NCBI RefSeq assembly: GCF_003265705.1
Contig: NW_020312902.1
Coordinates: forward strand, 10,442,975-10,506,974
Source of the DNA: Callorhinus ursinus
Taxonomy: Eukaryota > Chordata > Mammalia > Carnivora > Otariidae
Length of the DNA: 64,000 nucleotides
Reading direction: 5' to 3'
The notes under the pieces were generated by a model, which had not been told where the DNA came from, ran no database searches, and was given only the letters and a program-made list of their open reading frames with translations. Below are positions 1-11,588 of this stretch, one piece after another. The position numbers and the translations under genes are program-made. Positions within the stretch are counted from its first letter, which is position 1. The number at the start of each line of letters is the position of its first letter.

Positions 1-115
1 AAAGAAAGAAAGAAAGAAAGAAAGAAAGAAGAGAAAGAAAGAAAGAAGAGAAAGAAAGAAAGAAAGAAAGAAAGATGAAAGAAAGAAAGAGAAAGAAAGA
101 AAAAGAAAGAAAGAA

Positions 116-183
<68 letters not shown>

Positions 184-198
184 AAAGGAAAAAGGAAA
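1..198. repeat. (GAAA)n microsatellite
   Basis: Almost uninterrupted GAAA tetranucleotide array with a few GA-rich interruptions, running off the left edge of the window. Such arrays often grow from the A-rich tail of a SINE or L1, so the source element may lie just outside the window; that part is inference. Confidence 0.97.
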
Positions 199-635
199 GA
201 AAACAGAGTACCTTGAAGGTGAAGTTGTCCTGATATATACATGTCAAGTGAGAAGTATGCCTTACTTGAACATCGTGCGTACGTTCAGAAATACCCAGGT
301 CTACATTATAGGAATATGAAGATGCGAAGCTGCTAAAATTGAATAAGAGCTTTGGGCCAACTAGGAATTCAAATGTCAAGTAACCTACAACAGGCTCTAA
401 ACCAGCAACTCTGACCACAGATCGAATACAGTCAAATGAAAATAGTACTAAAGGTGCAATTGCTATCTACTAGACTTTGTAGCTACAATTGCTCACTCAG
501 AGAAAAGCCCCTATTAGCATTTGATGCACCCTGAAACACAAGAGCCCCTGACAAATGAGTCACAAAAGTTTTTGCCAGCCAGACACCAATGACTAAAGTC
601 TGGAACAGAGGAAAATAATGAGCAAATACAAGGCC
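199..635. other. Unique AT-rich DNA, no gene seen
   Basis: No recognisable repeat or plausible coding region. Open frames are short and lack codon structure. Confidence 0.5.
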
Positions 636-656
636 AATCATTTATTATCAGAGATA

Positions 657-854
657 GGGGCGCCTGGGTGGCTCAGTCGGTTAAGCGACTGCCTTTGGCT
701 CAGGTCATGATCCCAGGGTCCTGAGATCGAGCCCCGCATCGGGCTCCCTGCTCGGCGAGAAGCCTGCTTCTCCGTCTCCCACTCCCCCCGCTTGTGTTCC
801 CTCTCTCTCTGTCTGTCTCTCTCTGTCAATTAAGTAAATAAAATCTTTAAAACA
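657..854 (+). mobile_element. CAN-SINE (SINEC), young, full length
   Basis: tRNA-Lys-derived carnivore SINE. The head has the pol III A-box region (TGGCTCAGTCGG) and a B-box-like GATCGAGCCCC. A CT-rich stretch and an AATAAA-type A-rich tail follow. The 16-bp duplication AATCATTTATTATCAG flanks it at 636-651 and 855-870, which proves insertion by target-primed reverse transcription. It was mobilised in trans by L1 proteins. Low divergence suggests a relatively recent insertion. Confidence 0.97.
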
Positions 855-870
855 AATCATTTATTATCAG

Positions 871-1513
871 TGAGATAGTCTTAATTAAAGTCATAAATGC
901 CCATTATTAAATTTAAAAGGACTTTGTGTTTCTTTACTTTATTAATTTCATACATTTCACAGCAGAAACCCAATTAGTTTCTACTTCTATAGTTAATAAA
1001 AAATAGAGAATTAAATTAATTTTCAAAAATATAGTCTGACCATATTCCTAATACATTAATTTACTGAATGTTCTTCCCCCATTCATTTTATTAATTTATT
1101 GTATGTTATTTTCATCTATAGACAGCAACTAAGGTTTCACATTTGTTTTTTGACATTTTTTGAAGCCCTGCCCAATGATAAACTGGGTATTTTTTTCTTA
1201 AATTAAGATTTTTTGAATGTTACTCAAATTGCCCAACCCTAAAATAAAAATGCAATGTATGTCTGTGGAGATCAGTCTGTAGCTCTTCTATATCTTTATT
1301 AAAATAATGTTCAGGTAACATTTTTAGCTTTCCAAACCACATATATACCCAAGAATAATTTGTTACTTTTTATCATCATATAAAATTATAAATAAAGTTT
1401 TCAAGACTATTACAGGATGGTTTTCCTTTGACTTTATCAGTGAATTCAGTATCTCCCTTAATGTACTTGCTACCTCAGTTCTCTCTTTAAAACTGCATTT
1501 CTTTTTAAGAATA
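871..1513. other. AT-rich DNA, nothing recognised
   Basis: AT-rich sequence with no clear repeat family or coding signal. Confidence 0.4.
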
Positions 1514-1522
1514 AGAAGATCA

Positions 1523-1733
1523 GGGGCGCCTGGGTGGCTCAGTCTTTAAGTGTCTGCCTTTGGCTCAGGTCATGATTCCAGGGTCCTGGGATCCAAGTCC
1601 CACATCCCACGCCCTGCTCCGCGGGAAGCCTGCTTCTCCCTCTCTGACTCCCCCTGCTTGTGTTCCCTCTCTCGCTATGTCTCTCTCTGTCAAATAAATA
1701 AATAAAGTCTTTAAAAAAAAAAAAAGAAAAAGG
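1523..1733 (+). mobile_element. CAN-SINE (SINEC)
   Basis: Starts GGGGCGCCTGGGTGGCTC. It has the CT-rich segment, AAATAAATAAATAAAG tail and a long A-run. A duplication AGAAGATCA is seen at 1514-1522 and 1734-1742. The body has a small deletion after the A box relative to the copy at 657. Confidence 0.95.
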
Positions 1734-1957
1734 AGAAGATCAAATCTCTTTAGCTTAATGTTAATTAAGAGGGCAGAGAGTCACTGCAATCTTGGTAAAG
1801 AAAGGAGCTCAGTTTTCAATGCTATTTTGACTTGTAGCAAATAAGAAAGATTGTTTCACATGGCTAATACAATTTTCATGTCCTCAAGATGCAAATCTGA
1901 TATACTGTCAGGAATCACCTTAGCTTTCCTCCTGCTGAGAAGCCACAAGCTAATCTT

Positions 1958-1987
1958 TGTTTTGTTGTTGTTGTTGTTGTTGTTGTT
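1958..1987. repeat. (TTG)n microsatellite
   Basis: About nine TTG/GTT units in pure array. Confidence 0.95.
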
Positions 1988-2404
1988 CCTAATCAAACAT
2001 AATATCAGGCCCCATATTTTTGGGTAGTGTAAAAAAAGCCATGAGAACCAGCTTCCAATTCCTCAAGAAGGCAAATTAACTCAACTTCCCAAGAACTTTT
2101 TCCCAAGATTTTCTCATGCATACTAAGTATTATGAATAGTCCACATTATTTTCTCAAATCTGTCTACATCTGCCTATTTTTCAGAAAGACAAGTAAATGG
2201 CAAGATATCCATATGCAGTGAAATGACAGAAATAAAACTAAAACAAGGATAAGACTGAGGGGTGCTAGACAAGAAACCAGAAGCCTGACAAAGGCATAAA
2301 CATGTAAGTATATAAGTAGGTAGCTTATGCCCACTTTTTGCTTTGATTTTTAGCTTGATTTCATAGAAAGTGTTAAGAATTATTGAGAAATAATGGAGTT
2401 TGAA

Positions 2405-2800
2405 TGTCGGTCTGTCACTTATTAACCATGTGTCTTTAGGCAAGTAATTTACATTCTCTGAGACTCATATTTTCCATTTATAGAAAGGACATAAAAAAAG
2501 ATTTCTTATGGGGCACCTGGATGGCTCATTCGTTTAAGATTCTGACTTTTGACTTTGGCTCTCAGGTCCTGATCTCAGGGTCATGAGATTGAGCCCCACA
2601 TCTTCACTCATGATTGTGCTCAGCGGCAGTCTGCTCAAGATTTTTCTTCTCCTTCTCCTCTGCCCCTAACCCTGCACTCTCTCTCTTTCTCTCTCTAAAA
2701 TAAATACATCATTTTAAAAAAGATTTCTTATAAGATTATTGTGAAAATAAATGTGAAGTGTAGAAAACATAGCCTGGTATATGCAAAAAACTTCCTGACC
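2405..2800 (+). mobile_element. MIR fragment split by a SINE
   Basis: The left part (2405-2509) has the MIR core pattern: 'cacttattaaccatgtg', then the aagt-aattt region and a 'tttccatttatag' stretch. The right part (2732-2800) continues with 'ttattgtgaaaataaatgtgaagtg' and 'cctggtatatg'. The CAN-SINE at 2510-2715 interrupts it. MIR is an ancient mammalian tRNA-derived SINE. Confidence 0.65.
2510..2715 (+). mobile_element. CAN-SINE, older subfamily
   Basis: Starts GGGCACCTGGATGGCTC and is more diverged than the copy at 657, with an extra 'gacttttgactttggc' segment typical of older SINEC types. The tail is short. A perfect 16-bp duplication AAAAAAGATTTCTTAT flanks it at 2494-2509 and 2716-2731. 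It sits inside a MIR element. Confidence 0.95.
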
Positions 2801-4838
2801 CTATTCTCTTTCAACAGGTATGCATTTTCAAATGTAGCTCTTCACAAGTGCCTTTGGTGATGATGGTGGTGGCAATGGTGAAGGTTCTGATCTTTGTTTC
2901 TCAAACTTTGGGCAAAAGATTACGTGCAAAACAATTTACCTCCATTTTCAGACCTTGTTCGCTTCTAAACAATGTGTAGCCCATCTTCTGTCTGCTTCTC
3001 AGTAATAGTTGGTTTGTTGTCTGGGTGACAGTATCAAACTTTGTCAGGATTTGTGTGGAAGAAACTGTTCCTTATAAATGTCTTGCTTGACTCAGAACAA
3101 TGAATGACATACAGATGGACTGTCAGGAGTGGTCTATCATTTTCATTATCTGAACTTCACTCAGTAATCTTCCATGGTTTGCTAACACGGCCATTCTCCC
3201 CATCTCTCAAAAATAATAATATTCCACTTTGCTCACAATAACATTGATTTCTTGGCCTTAAAATAATTTTTATACAGATATTTTTAAAATAGAGTATTTC
3301 ATTTTGTCCTTGCAACTGTTCTTTAAAATCTCCATGCCTTGCAATATCACACATCAAGCATCACAGAATTTATGAGGGAATAGTAAAATTAGGGGCACAA
3401 GACTCAAAAAGTTCATGAGAGAAATATATATATTTCAGTAACACAGCTTTATATATATTAAGTGGTTACATAATGTTCCAATAACTATGGTGCTTTAACT
3501 TAAAAATATCAGAAGTTTGTTTGTGGAAGCAGATGCCTAAAGGGTACAGCTTACAAGTTATTATAAAGTAGTAGAAGTAGGATTTGGTCTGAAATTAGCT
3601 GAAAAGTTGTAACACTGGAGTGCATGGATGTAGCTCCTAACACAGACAGTGAACTGAGCTGGCTGGTAGATGTCTGAAATGTGTGATGTGTGTTTGTTTT
3701 GGGTATCCCTACACAGCTCTGTTCAGCTGCGTGCAGTTCTCCAAGTCCACTTGGTATTTCACATGAGCAAAAATGTCCCTAAGCAAACACAAAATGTGTG
3801 TATATGGATACCTAATATATCAATCATGTTAGAAGAAATTCATGTTTTTAAAACATGAAATTACAGCAGAAATGACTGAATGTACTTTTTCCTCAGAATA
3901 TCCACATATGCTATTTTGGATGGGGGGAAAGGGCTGGCAAAACATTCTCAAGTGAGTTTGGTAGTTTTATGCAATTAACCAATACCTATTTTAAGAAAAC
4001 CAGTATTCAATCCCTTCCAAGAAGTAGATGGGATGAATGATCCATTGGTTCTATATTGGATTTAAGTTTATTTGATGAGAAATGGACAGAGAATAGATAC
4101 CAGATAAATCATAACACCATCTATGTTTGGTTTAAATTTTTATTTAAAAATTAAGAGTAACACTCGTTTTACTGAAGTAAAGTGAAGTTTGGTGAGAAAT
4201 GCATTGAGCGTCTAGGGGAAACTAGTCTGGCATTATATATCTCTCAAAGAGTCAAGATCTATTTAGTAGCCATGTATTTAGAACCTTCTAGATGTGAGGA
4301 GAAAAAGCTCAGAGTGGTCAGTACTCTCTTGGACCCTAGTGATAACTCAGGGGTTCTCATCTGAAAGTCTTGCTCACAGACTCATCTCAGAAATGAAGGG
4401 CTTTTCATTGAACACCTGCTTTTTTATCTTACCTCTGGCGAACATCCTTGTTCACTTTTTTATTTATTGGGAGTTTTATTTTTTTTTTTATTATAGTTAC
4501 TTTAAGCACACTGTTAGAAATATCAAATTGTACTGAAGGGTTTATCAGCAACAACAATGGCAATGACAAGAGCAGAAACACGAATAAGACAGCAGTGTGA
4601 CACCCCCACCCCCCAGCCCCCAGAAATAAAATCTTCGTTTCATCCTTCTCTCCAATCCTTTGGGATGGAGGAGTGCTGGGAGACGCCCACATCCAGTTAA
4701 GGATGAATCTTATTTAAACCACTAAATGGAGAAGAAGGGAGCAAAAAAAGCAATACTCTCTATTGGGAACAAGCAACACTACTTCATGCCATTCTTTATT
4801 TCTCTCTTGGTTTCATTCCTGGAGCCAGCCTGAGATAA
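2801..4838. other. About 2 kb unique AT-rich DNA
   Basis: No gene, LTR or LINE recognised. Short AT-rich runs such as 3425-3465 are low complexity. Open frames here are under 90 codons, overlap on both strands and look random. Confidence 0.4.
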
Positions 4839-4850
4839 CACAGCAGATCA

Positions 4851-5030
4851 GAGTGCCTGGGTGGCTCAGTTGGTTAAGCGTCTGACTTCAGATCAGGTCA
4901 TGGCCCTGGGATGGAGCTCCGTGCTCAGCAGGGAGTCTGTTTGTCCCTCTGTCCCTCCCCCTGCTCATGTGCTATCAAGCTCTCCTGCTCTCTCTCTCAA
5001 ATAAATAAATAAAATCTTAAGAAAAAATAA
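4851..5030 (+). mobile_element. CAN-SINE, diverged, shortened body
   Basis: Begins GAGTGCCTGGGTGGCTCAG and ends AAATAAATAAATAAAATC plus A-run. The middle of the body is shorter than the consensus. An imperfect 10-bp duplication (ACAGCAGATC / ACAGGAGATC) lies at 4840-4849 and around 5031-5041. Confidence 0.9.
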
Positions 5031-5299
5031 TACAGGAGATCTTGCACTGCCCCTGCCCCCAACTCTTTCTTCCACCTCCCTGCCCACTGCCTCATGTGCC
5101 TGCTGCCTTCCTTTGGACCCCTCACATTTACTTTCCCATAGCCCTATTTCTCTTTTCCAGCAAAACTTTGGTACTCTCAGCATCTACCCCCTCATTTCTC
5201 TATCTTGACCTTATCTCTGGTTTTCACACCAAGGGGTCAATGATGGGTATCAACTGTCTTAGAAATAGGATGCTTCGTGGTTAGCGTGGTAGAGTTGGG

Positions 5300-5450
5300 C
5301 AGTTTCAGGATGACCCTGGGGAGGTTACTTCACCTCTCTAAACTTCAGTGACATCATTTCCAAAATAAATATAATAAACTGTCAGGATAGCTTTGAAGAT
5401 AAAATAAGCGATGTAAAAACCTGGCATATGATAAGTGCCGTAATAATGCT
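5300..5450 (+). mobile_element. MIR fragment
   Basis: Shows the MIR order: 'gaggttacttcacctctc', 'cagtgacatcatttcc', 'ataaaataagcgatgtaaaa', 'cctggcatatgataagtgc'. It covers the core and 3' part and is strongly diverged. Confidence 0.6.
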
Positions 5451-5707
5451 TTTGTTTCCCCTGTACTGACCATCTTTTACAGGAGAGAAACAAAAAGCCT
5501 TTAGGTATTAAAAGCTCAATTCTACCCTTCATAGGATAATACAACTCAGTCAAGGGCAAAGAAGTTAGTTCATGTCTGGGATAGTTTCTGAGACCTCTGC
5601 TTTAAAGATTTCAGATATGCTTTCTGAAAAGAGGTGGCGAGGCTTGTGGTTAAAGCCTCCAGCATATTAAAACAAAAACAAAAACAGACCACGCTGACCC
5701 CAGCACT

Positions 5708-5885
5708 TATTAGCAGAGTCGCCTTGAGGAAGTTGCTTAGTAGCTCTAAGGTTCATCTGTAAAATACAGATAATAAAAGTGCTACTTCATAGATGTGTGT
5801 GTGTATGTGTGTATGTATGTGTGTGTTAGAATTAAATGAGATAACACATTTAAGTGAATAGTTCAGTGTCTCATTTGTATGAAAT
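5708..5885 (+). mobile_element. MIR fragment carrying a TG microsatellite
   Basis: 'ttattagcagagtcgcctt', 'gttcatctgtaaaatacag' and 'aattaaatgagataacac' match the MIR core and 3' region. The TG array at 5793-5827 has grown inside it. Confidence 0.65.
5793..5827. repeat. (TG)n microsatellite, imperfect
   Basis: TG dinucleotide array with a few TA interruptions. Confidence 0.9.
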
Positions 5886-6021
5886 GCATTTTTTGTTATT
5901 TTTATGGTGATGATGAAGATGATACTGATGAAAGTTATGAGGAAGTTGGTGATGATGATGATGTCAAGGAGTGTAAAAAAATACCAAGATTTCAAGAAGG
6001 CTTAAAGGTTCTTAAACTTTT

Positions 6022-6221
6022 TTTAAATTTTTAAAAAATTTTTTAAATTTATTCATTTGACAAAGAGAGACACAGTGAGAGAGGGAACACAAGCAGGGGG
6101 AGTGGGAGAGGGAGAAGCAGGCTTCCGCTCAGGAGCGCGATGCGGGGCTCAATCCCAGGACCCTGGGATCATGACCTGTGCGGAAGGCAGACACTTAACG
6201 ACTGAGCCACCCAGGTGCCCC
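6022..6221 (-). mobile_element. CAN-SINE (SINEC)
   Basis: Reverse orientation. The T-rich tail lies on the left and the head complement GAGCCACCCAGGTGCCCC on the right. The perfect 16-bp duplication AGGTTCTTAAACTTTT lies at 6006-6021 and 6222-6237. A-box and B-box-like sequences are readable on the minus strand. Confidence 0.97.
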
Positions 6222-6518
6222 AGGTTCTTAAACTTTTAATGAAAGAGCTTATTTCTGCCTTTGTTATGGGCATTTAATCAGACCACTGATACAAAATGTG
6301 CTGTGTGAATTTACTTCTTTATCACAGGATAACTGGATCCATTACCTCCTTCCTCATGACTCACCTAATGACCAATGGTGATAGTGTGTGCTAAGAGGAG
6401 CAAATGATTTGTTTGCTTTTGTCTTACGGTTTTTATCTTCTGAGGAGAAAAATGTTAGTTCTTTCCTGATTCTGTGTCTCAAATACTTAGAGAAGAGACT
6501 CATTAGCTATATTTAAAT

Positions 6519-6925
6519 ATTTTCATTTTCTAGGGCTCTCATAACAAAGCACCACAAATTATGTGGCTTAAAAAATAAGAAGATAATTGTCTCACGGTTC
6601 CGGAAACTATGAGTTCAAGATCAAGGTGTCATCAGGGTTGATTCCTTCGAACAGAGTGGGGGCGGGATCTGTTTGAGGCTTCTCTCTCCTTTTCTTGTAG
6701 GTGGCTGTCTTCTCCCTCTCTTCCCACCACTCTCTGTGTCCTAATTTCCCCTTTTTATAAATTCATCCGTGACATTGGATTATGGCTCCTCCTGATGAAC
6801 TCACATAACTTGATTAGCTCTGTGAACACCCTATATCCAGATAAAGTGACATTCTGAGGTACTAAGAGTTAGGACTTCAACATATGAATTTTGGTGGGAC
6901 ACAATGCAACTCATAACGTATATAT
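6519..6925 (-). mobile_element. Solo MLT1-type LTR (ERVL-MaLR)
   Basis: Recognised from conserved blocks in reverse orientation: 'gggctctcataacaaagc', 'tctcacggttccggaaac', 'gatcaaggtgtcatcagg', 'ggtggctgtcttctccctc', 'gttaggacttcaacatatg' and 'tttggtgggacacaatgc'. The family is an old non-coding endogenous retroviral LTR. No internal coding region is attached, so it is a solo LTR. Confidence 0.85.
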
Positions 6926-8081
6926 AGGAGCACTCTTCCCACAGCTCCCAAGAGTGTTGTTGGCTAACATCTCTAGCCCCCTACCTCTGGAAATTGTTCT
7001 CAGTTAAACAGAAGCTGCCTTGCCTATAATATTACCCTCTATCACCAAGAGACCAGGTCACAGACAAATAAACAGTGGCTGACTTGAAGGTACAAAAGTC
7101 CAACCTCCTTGCCTCAAAATTTGACCAATAGTGTGGTACAATTTAGGCTCTAGAGCTTCTCATGGTTTCTGGTTGTACTTTAAGAATCTTGTGCATTCAG
7201 TTCATCTTCTTTACACAATTGCAAACTCTTTCTGTCTTTTATAATAATTATAAATTTTATAATAATCATTATCAATAGCATTTTCATTAACATTTACCTT
7301 GACCTACCCATTAGATCCAGTAGTACAATGCTGGCACATTCTTGGTAAATACATATTCAGAAACAAATTTTGGTGAGATGAGGTTTACCATCGCTTACAC
7401 AGGCACACTGAGCAAGCACAGAAAGCCCAACGAATGAATGGCAGGGTACTGACTTTCACTGAGATGTAAATGGACTTCTACACACTGGATATTGTGCTAA
7501 AAAGTGGTATTAGGCTGGAAGATTAAAAGTGAAATATTTGTAATATGAGGGAGATTGCTCTGTTACCGCTGTATGTGGTGAAACTTAGATGAAGAATAAA
7601 ATTTCCTATCCCTCTCTTCTCTAATTAGAAAATATAAGGCAAAAAATTCAGATGCTTTGGGGAGATTTTTGTTTTTGTTTTTAACAAAACCTGTCACCTT
7701 TCCACTTTTGTCAATGTAGGCATTGCAAATGACTGGCCTACTAGTTCAGTAAGTGAAATGATGAGCATTTTAAATTTCTGAAAAAGAAAACTCATAAAAT
7801 ACATTTAAAAGTGCAATAACCACAATCTGTATTTAAAAAATGCTACCAGAAGCCATTCCATGGAGAGAACCTGTTTTAGTAAACTAATTCTGAAAATTTG
7901 TCATTACCATATTTATTGTTAGTATAAAAATGATATTCCCAGAGAGACTGAAGAGAGCTTATTCTTTGAAGTGATATAATTGCTTCCCAACATAATTGTC
8001 TAAATCATTGTTTCTTGGATTTAATCTTGACAATACTTTCTTACATTTCTATTGGACTTTATAATTGAAAAGCACATTATC
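6926..8081. other. Unique AT-rich DNA
   Basis: No confident gene or repeat call. Weak open frames only. Confidence 0.4.
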
Positions 8082-8766
8082 GGAGGACTCCTGGTTCTGG
8101 CTAAGATGGAGTGGCTGTTTCCCCTTAGCCCAACCTAAAAAGCCTTGGAGATAATATAATGAGAAAGTATAGGAAGGCCCTTTAAGATGGAAAGAAGGTA
8201 GACTGCCCAGACACGTAGGACTTACAGAACAACATAGTAATGAATTTCCTGGGTTTTCTCATTGCCTCCCATATTTCCTGGGCAAGGCATGGCAGAAGCC
8301 TCCAGCCCAGAACTGCTAATAGACATAGAAACATAAAATAGTAACATAAAATTCCTCCAAGGAAAGTCTGTCTCCCCTAGCCAAAGGATCGGAAAAGTGG
8401 TGACCTAAAATAAATAGCAATACCCAAACTACTCCAGCAAAACACCAGGAGGAAGTGTCCAAAGTGTCAGTGGAGCTCAGTGGGAACTGACTTTCTACCC
8501 CTCCTTTAGAGAAATATCCTAGGAAGCAGGCAAGGGAGCTCCAACTCCTCTGCCCACTAGTGTCTGTGGGGCTGAATGGAGGGATGATTTTTAATCCTCT
8601 AACTCATTGAAACCAGATGGTGCTCCAAATCCCATTCCCAAGTAGGACAGAGTGGAAAGCTGATCTCCATTATTCCTACAGTGGAAGTAGGGGGTATTCT
8701 AATTCCCCTGCCAGGGTGGTATTCAGCAGAGGCTATAAACTGAACCTCTATACTCAGCCAGGTTTT
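8082..8766 (+). mobile_element. L1M 5' end / 5' UTR fragment (putative)
   Basis: Starts with 'ggactcctggttctggc' followed by 'aagatggagtgg', the same opening found in reverse at the end of the L1M at 50.4 kb ('ggactcctggtttctggtgc' on the minus strand). The L1M-type start is therefore supported by comparison within the window. Similar non-repeat-like sequence resumes after 10606, so the SINE and L1 between may have interrupted it. Confidence 0.5.
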
Positions 8767-8781
8767 AAATAGTGCTAGGTC

Positions 8782-8999
8782 GGGGTGCCTGGGTGGCTCA
8801 GTCATTAAGAGTCTGCCTTCGGCTCAGGTCATGACCCCAGGGTCCTGGGATCAAGCCCTGCGTTGGGCTCCCTGCTCTGCGGGGAGCGTGCTTCTCCATC
8901 TCCCACTCCCTCTGCTTGTGTTCCCTCTCTCGCTGTGTCTCTCTCTCTTAAATAAATAAATAAAATCCTTAAAAAATTATTTATAAAAAAATAAAAAAT
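8782..8999 (+). mobile_element. CAN-SINE (SINEC)
   Basis: Starts GGGGTGCCTGGGTGGCTCAG and has the typical body and A-rich tail. Flanks AAATAGTGCTAGGTC (8767-8781) and AAATGGTGCTGGGTC (9000-9014) match at 13 of 15 positions. It lies exactly at the 5' boundary of the rearranged L1 to its right. Confidence 0.95.
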
Positions 9000-9535
9000 A
9001 AATGGTGCTGGGTCATATGGTATTTCTATTTTTAATTTTTCAAGAAAACTTCATATTGTTTTCCATGGTGACGGCACCAATTTACATTCCCACCAGCAAC
9101 ACATGAGTATTCCTTTTTCTACACATCCTCACCAACAATGGCTAGTTCTTGTCTCTTTGATTCAACCTTTCTGACAAGTGTAAGGTGATATATCTGTGCG
9201 GTTTTGATTTGCATCTCTTGATGATCAGTGATACTAAGCACATCTTCATGTATCTGTTGTCCATCTGTAAATCTTCTTTGGAAAAATGTCTATTCAGGTC
9301 CTCTGCCCATTTTTTCATCATATTATTTGTGGTGTTTTGTTGTTGTTTTGATTTTGTTTTTTGTTTTGTTTTGTTTTGGTTTGGTTTTGAGTCATATAAA
9401 TTCTTTATGTATTTTGGATATTAACCCTTTATTTAATAGATCATTTGCAAATATCTTCTCCCATTCAGTATGTTGCCTTTTTGTTTTATTGATGGTTTCC
9501 TTCACTGTACAAATGCTTTTGATTTTGGTGTACTC

Positions 9536-9763
9536 CTAATAGTTTATTTTTGGTTTTGTTTCCCTTGTCTGAGGAGACACATATAGAAAAATGTTACTAA
9601 GGCTGATGTCAAAGAGATTATTGCCTATGTTTTCTTTAAGGAGGCTTATGATTTTAGGTCTCACATTAAGGTCTTTAATCCATTTTGAGATTATTTTTGT
9701 GTATAGTGTAAGAAAGTGGTCCAGTTTCATTCTTTTGTAACTGTCCAGTTTTCCCAGCACCAT
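9536..9763 (-). pseudogene. L1 ORF2 C-terminal remnant, 75 codons
   Basis: Open stretch in the inverted part of the L1. It reads as the ORF2 post-RT region (for example [20 protein letters not shown] and 'KENIGNNLFDISLSNIF'). It is only a remnant of a roughly 1,250-residue family protein; the reverse transcriptase domain is absent. Confidence 0.75.
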
Positions 9764-10104
9764 TTACTAAGAGATTGTCTTTTCCCCATTGTATATTCTT
9801 GCTGCCTTTGTCCATTATATGACCAAATTAATTGACTATTTCTGGACTCTCTATGTGTCTACTTTTGTGTCAGTACTATACTGTTTTGATTACAACAGTT
9901 TTATACTATATATTGAAATCTGAGATTGTGATACCTCCAGCTTTGATCCAGCAATCCCACTACTGGGTTTTTACTCAAAGAAATTAAAACACTGATTTGA
10001 AGATATATGCATCTTTGTTTATAGCAGCATTATTTATAATAGTCAAGATATGGAAGCAGCCTAAATGTATATCTTTAGATGAATAAAGATGTAAAAAGGA
10101 TGTG

Positions 10105-10106
<2 letters not shown>

Positions 10107-10140
<34 letters not shown>

Positions 10141-10153
10141 TACACACACACAG
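10107..10153. repeat. (CA)n microsatellite within L1
   Basis: CA array with GCAT interruption, grown from the 'gtgtatacacac' segment of the L1 3' region. L1 sequence continues on both sides ('aaaaaggatgtgtatac' and 'gaggaatattacccagcc'). Confidence 0.95.
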
Positions 10154-10789
10154 AGGAATATTACCCAGCCATAAAAAGACAAGATCTTTCTCGTTTATAA
10201 TGACATGGATGGGACTAGAGGGTATTATGCTTAGTGAAATAAGACAGAGGAAGACAAATACTATAGAATTTCACTTATATGTGACATCTAAAACAAAACA
10301 AAACAAACCAACGAAAACACACTCTTAAATACAGAGAACAAACTGGTGGTTGCCAGAGAGGAGGTAGGTGGGGGAATGGGTGAAATAGATAAAGGGGATT
10401 AAGAATTATAAGCTTCTAGTTATAAAATAAATAACTCAAGGAAATGAAAATATTGCATAGGGAATAGAGTCAATAACATTGTAATAATGCTGTATGGTGA
10501 CTACACTTAATCATGGTGAACACTAATGTATAGAATTGTTGAATCAATATGTTGAACACCTGAAACTAATATAACATTGTATGTTAATTATATTTCAATA
10601 TAGACAAATTATGCTGGGAAATGGGATTAGTTGGAACTCTGCTTCCTTCTTTTCCTTTCCTAATGTCAGTGAAACCCAGTGTGAAACTGAGCTTCCACTT
10701 CAACCTGCAGCAATAAAGTGATGTGAATCAACTAGTGCTTTCCAGCTGTGGCTGAGGTTTGGCATTCTGCTTCCAAAGGGTAAAAATGG

Positions 10790-10892
10790 CCAATCTCAAA
10801 AATACTTCATCCTCATTACAGATAAATAAACTAAAGCTCAGGGAGTTTAATTAACCTGTCTAAGGCCATACAGTTGGTAATTCAAAGAGATG
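10790..10892 (-). mobile_element. MIR fragment
   Basis: 'cctcattacagataaataaac', 'ctaaagctcagggagttt' and 'aaggccatacagttggtaa' are the reverse MIR core. Confidence 0.7.
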
Positions 10893-11551
10893 TATACGGT
10901 TTAAACTTTTCCTGGGAAGACACAAATACATTTTCTTTTCATTCCCCTGCACTAATCCAAAAAGCCAGGCATTATTCCTATAATGCCTTCACTGTCATTA
11001 TTTACTTTTACTTAAAGGTTAAGCTTTAACCCAACTGATAATTCCTCCCCCAGCCTCCCACCTCAAGCAAAACATCCAGTAGATCTTAATGCTGTTTTAA
11101 GCATTAAGATTCATTATAGCCATCTGGCTATAATGAATCAGATGAGGGCAGAGCAAATGACAGATGGGTTTCTTCATTTCTCGGCAATGTGAAAATGCAG
11201 ACACATATATGAGATTATTGAGCAGTTTTGAATGCCAGGCTTCAGAACTGCCAACTGGTGGCCTTTGGTTGGAAAGCTGGTGATAGGAACGAAAACAAGG
11301 AGTGAATATGACCTACACATCACCATTGTCTATGGATCCACTGACCAGACCACTGAAGGAGATGCTGGCTTTCCTTCATACAGATGAAACCAACCAAGAG
11401 ATATTAACTTTCAAATACAAAGAGCCCATTCCTCCCAAGATGCTATAAGGAAAATATTTATAACTAGATCAGCTACTGGCATGAGCAAAATCAAAAGGGT
11501 CAAGTTGATGAAGCATTGAGAGATTCTATGACAGAGCTTGAAATGGCTTGC
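10893..11551. other. Unique DNA with a double hairpin
   Basis: No gene recognised. Contains the two adjacent inverted repeats described at 11085-11139. Confidence 0.4.
11085..11139. repeat. Two back-to-back perfect inverted repeats
   Basis: CTTAATGCT (11085-11093) pairs with AGCATTAAG (11100-11108) over a 6-base loop. GATTCATTATAGCCA (11108-11122) pairs perfectly with TGGCTATAATGAATC (11125-11139) over a 2-base loop. They share base 11108. No terminator context is expected in this genome. Confidence 0.9.
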
Positions 11552-11588
11552 CTGTGTGTGTATGTGTGTGTGTGTGTGTGTGTGTGTA
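11552..11588. repeat. (TG)n microsatellite
   Basis: TG array with one TA interruption. Confidence 0.95.

Larger units (their letters stand above)
9001..10605 (+). mobile_element. 5'-inverted L1 (twin-primed), truncated
   Basis: Two segments of one L1 lie head to head. 9001-9945 is the ORF2 C-terminal half in reverse: read on the minus strand it runs from 'aaagctggaggtatcaca' to 'accatatgacccagca'. 9946-10605 is in plus orientation, starts 'atccagcaatcccactac' and runs through the 3' end ('cctgaaactaatataac'). The plus segment begins where the inverted one stops, with a short CCAGCA overlap. That is the classic twin-priming outcome. ORF2 is full of stops and not functional. Confidence 0.85.

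Noticed and set aside
5753..5995. Minus-strand frame of 80 codons with many Ile and Thr-His repeats
   Set aside because: It reads through a TG microsatellite and AT-rich DNA, so its composition is a by-product of low complexity.
11085..11139. Bacterial-type terminator
   Set aside because: The hairpins have no T-run, and the window is clearly a mammalian nuclear genome.
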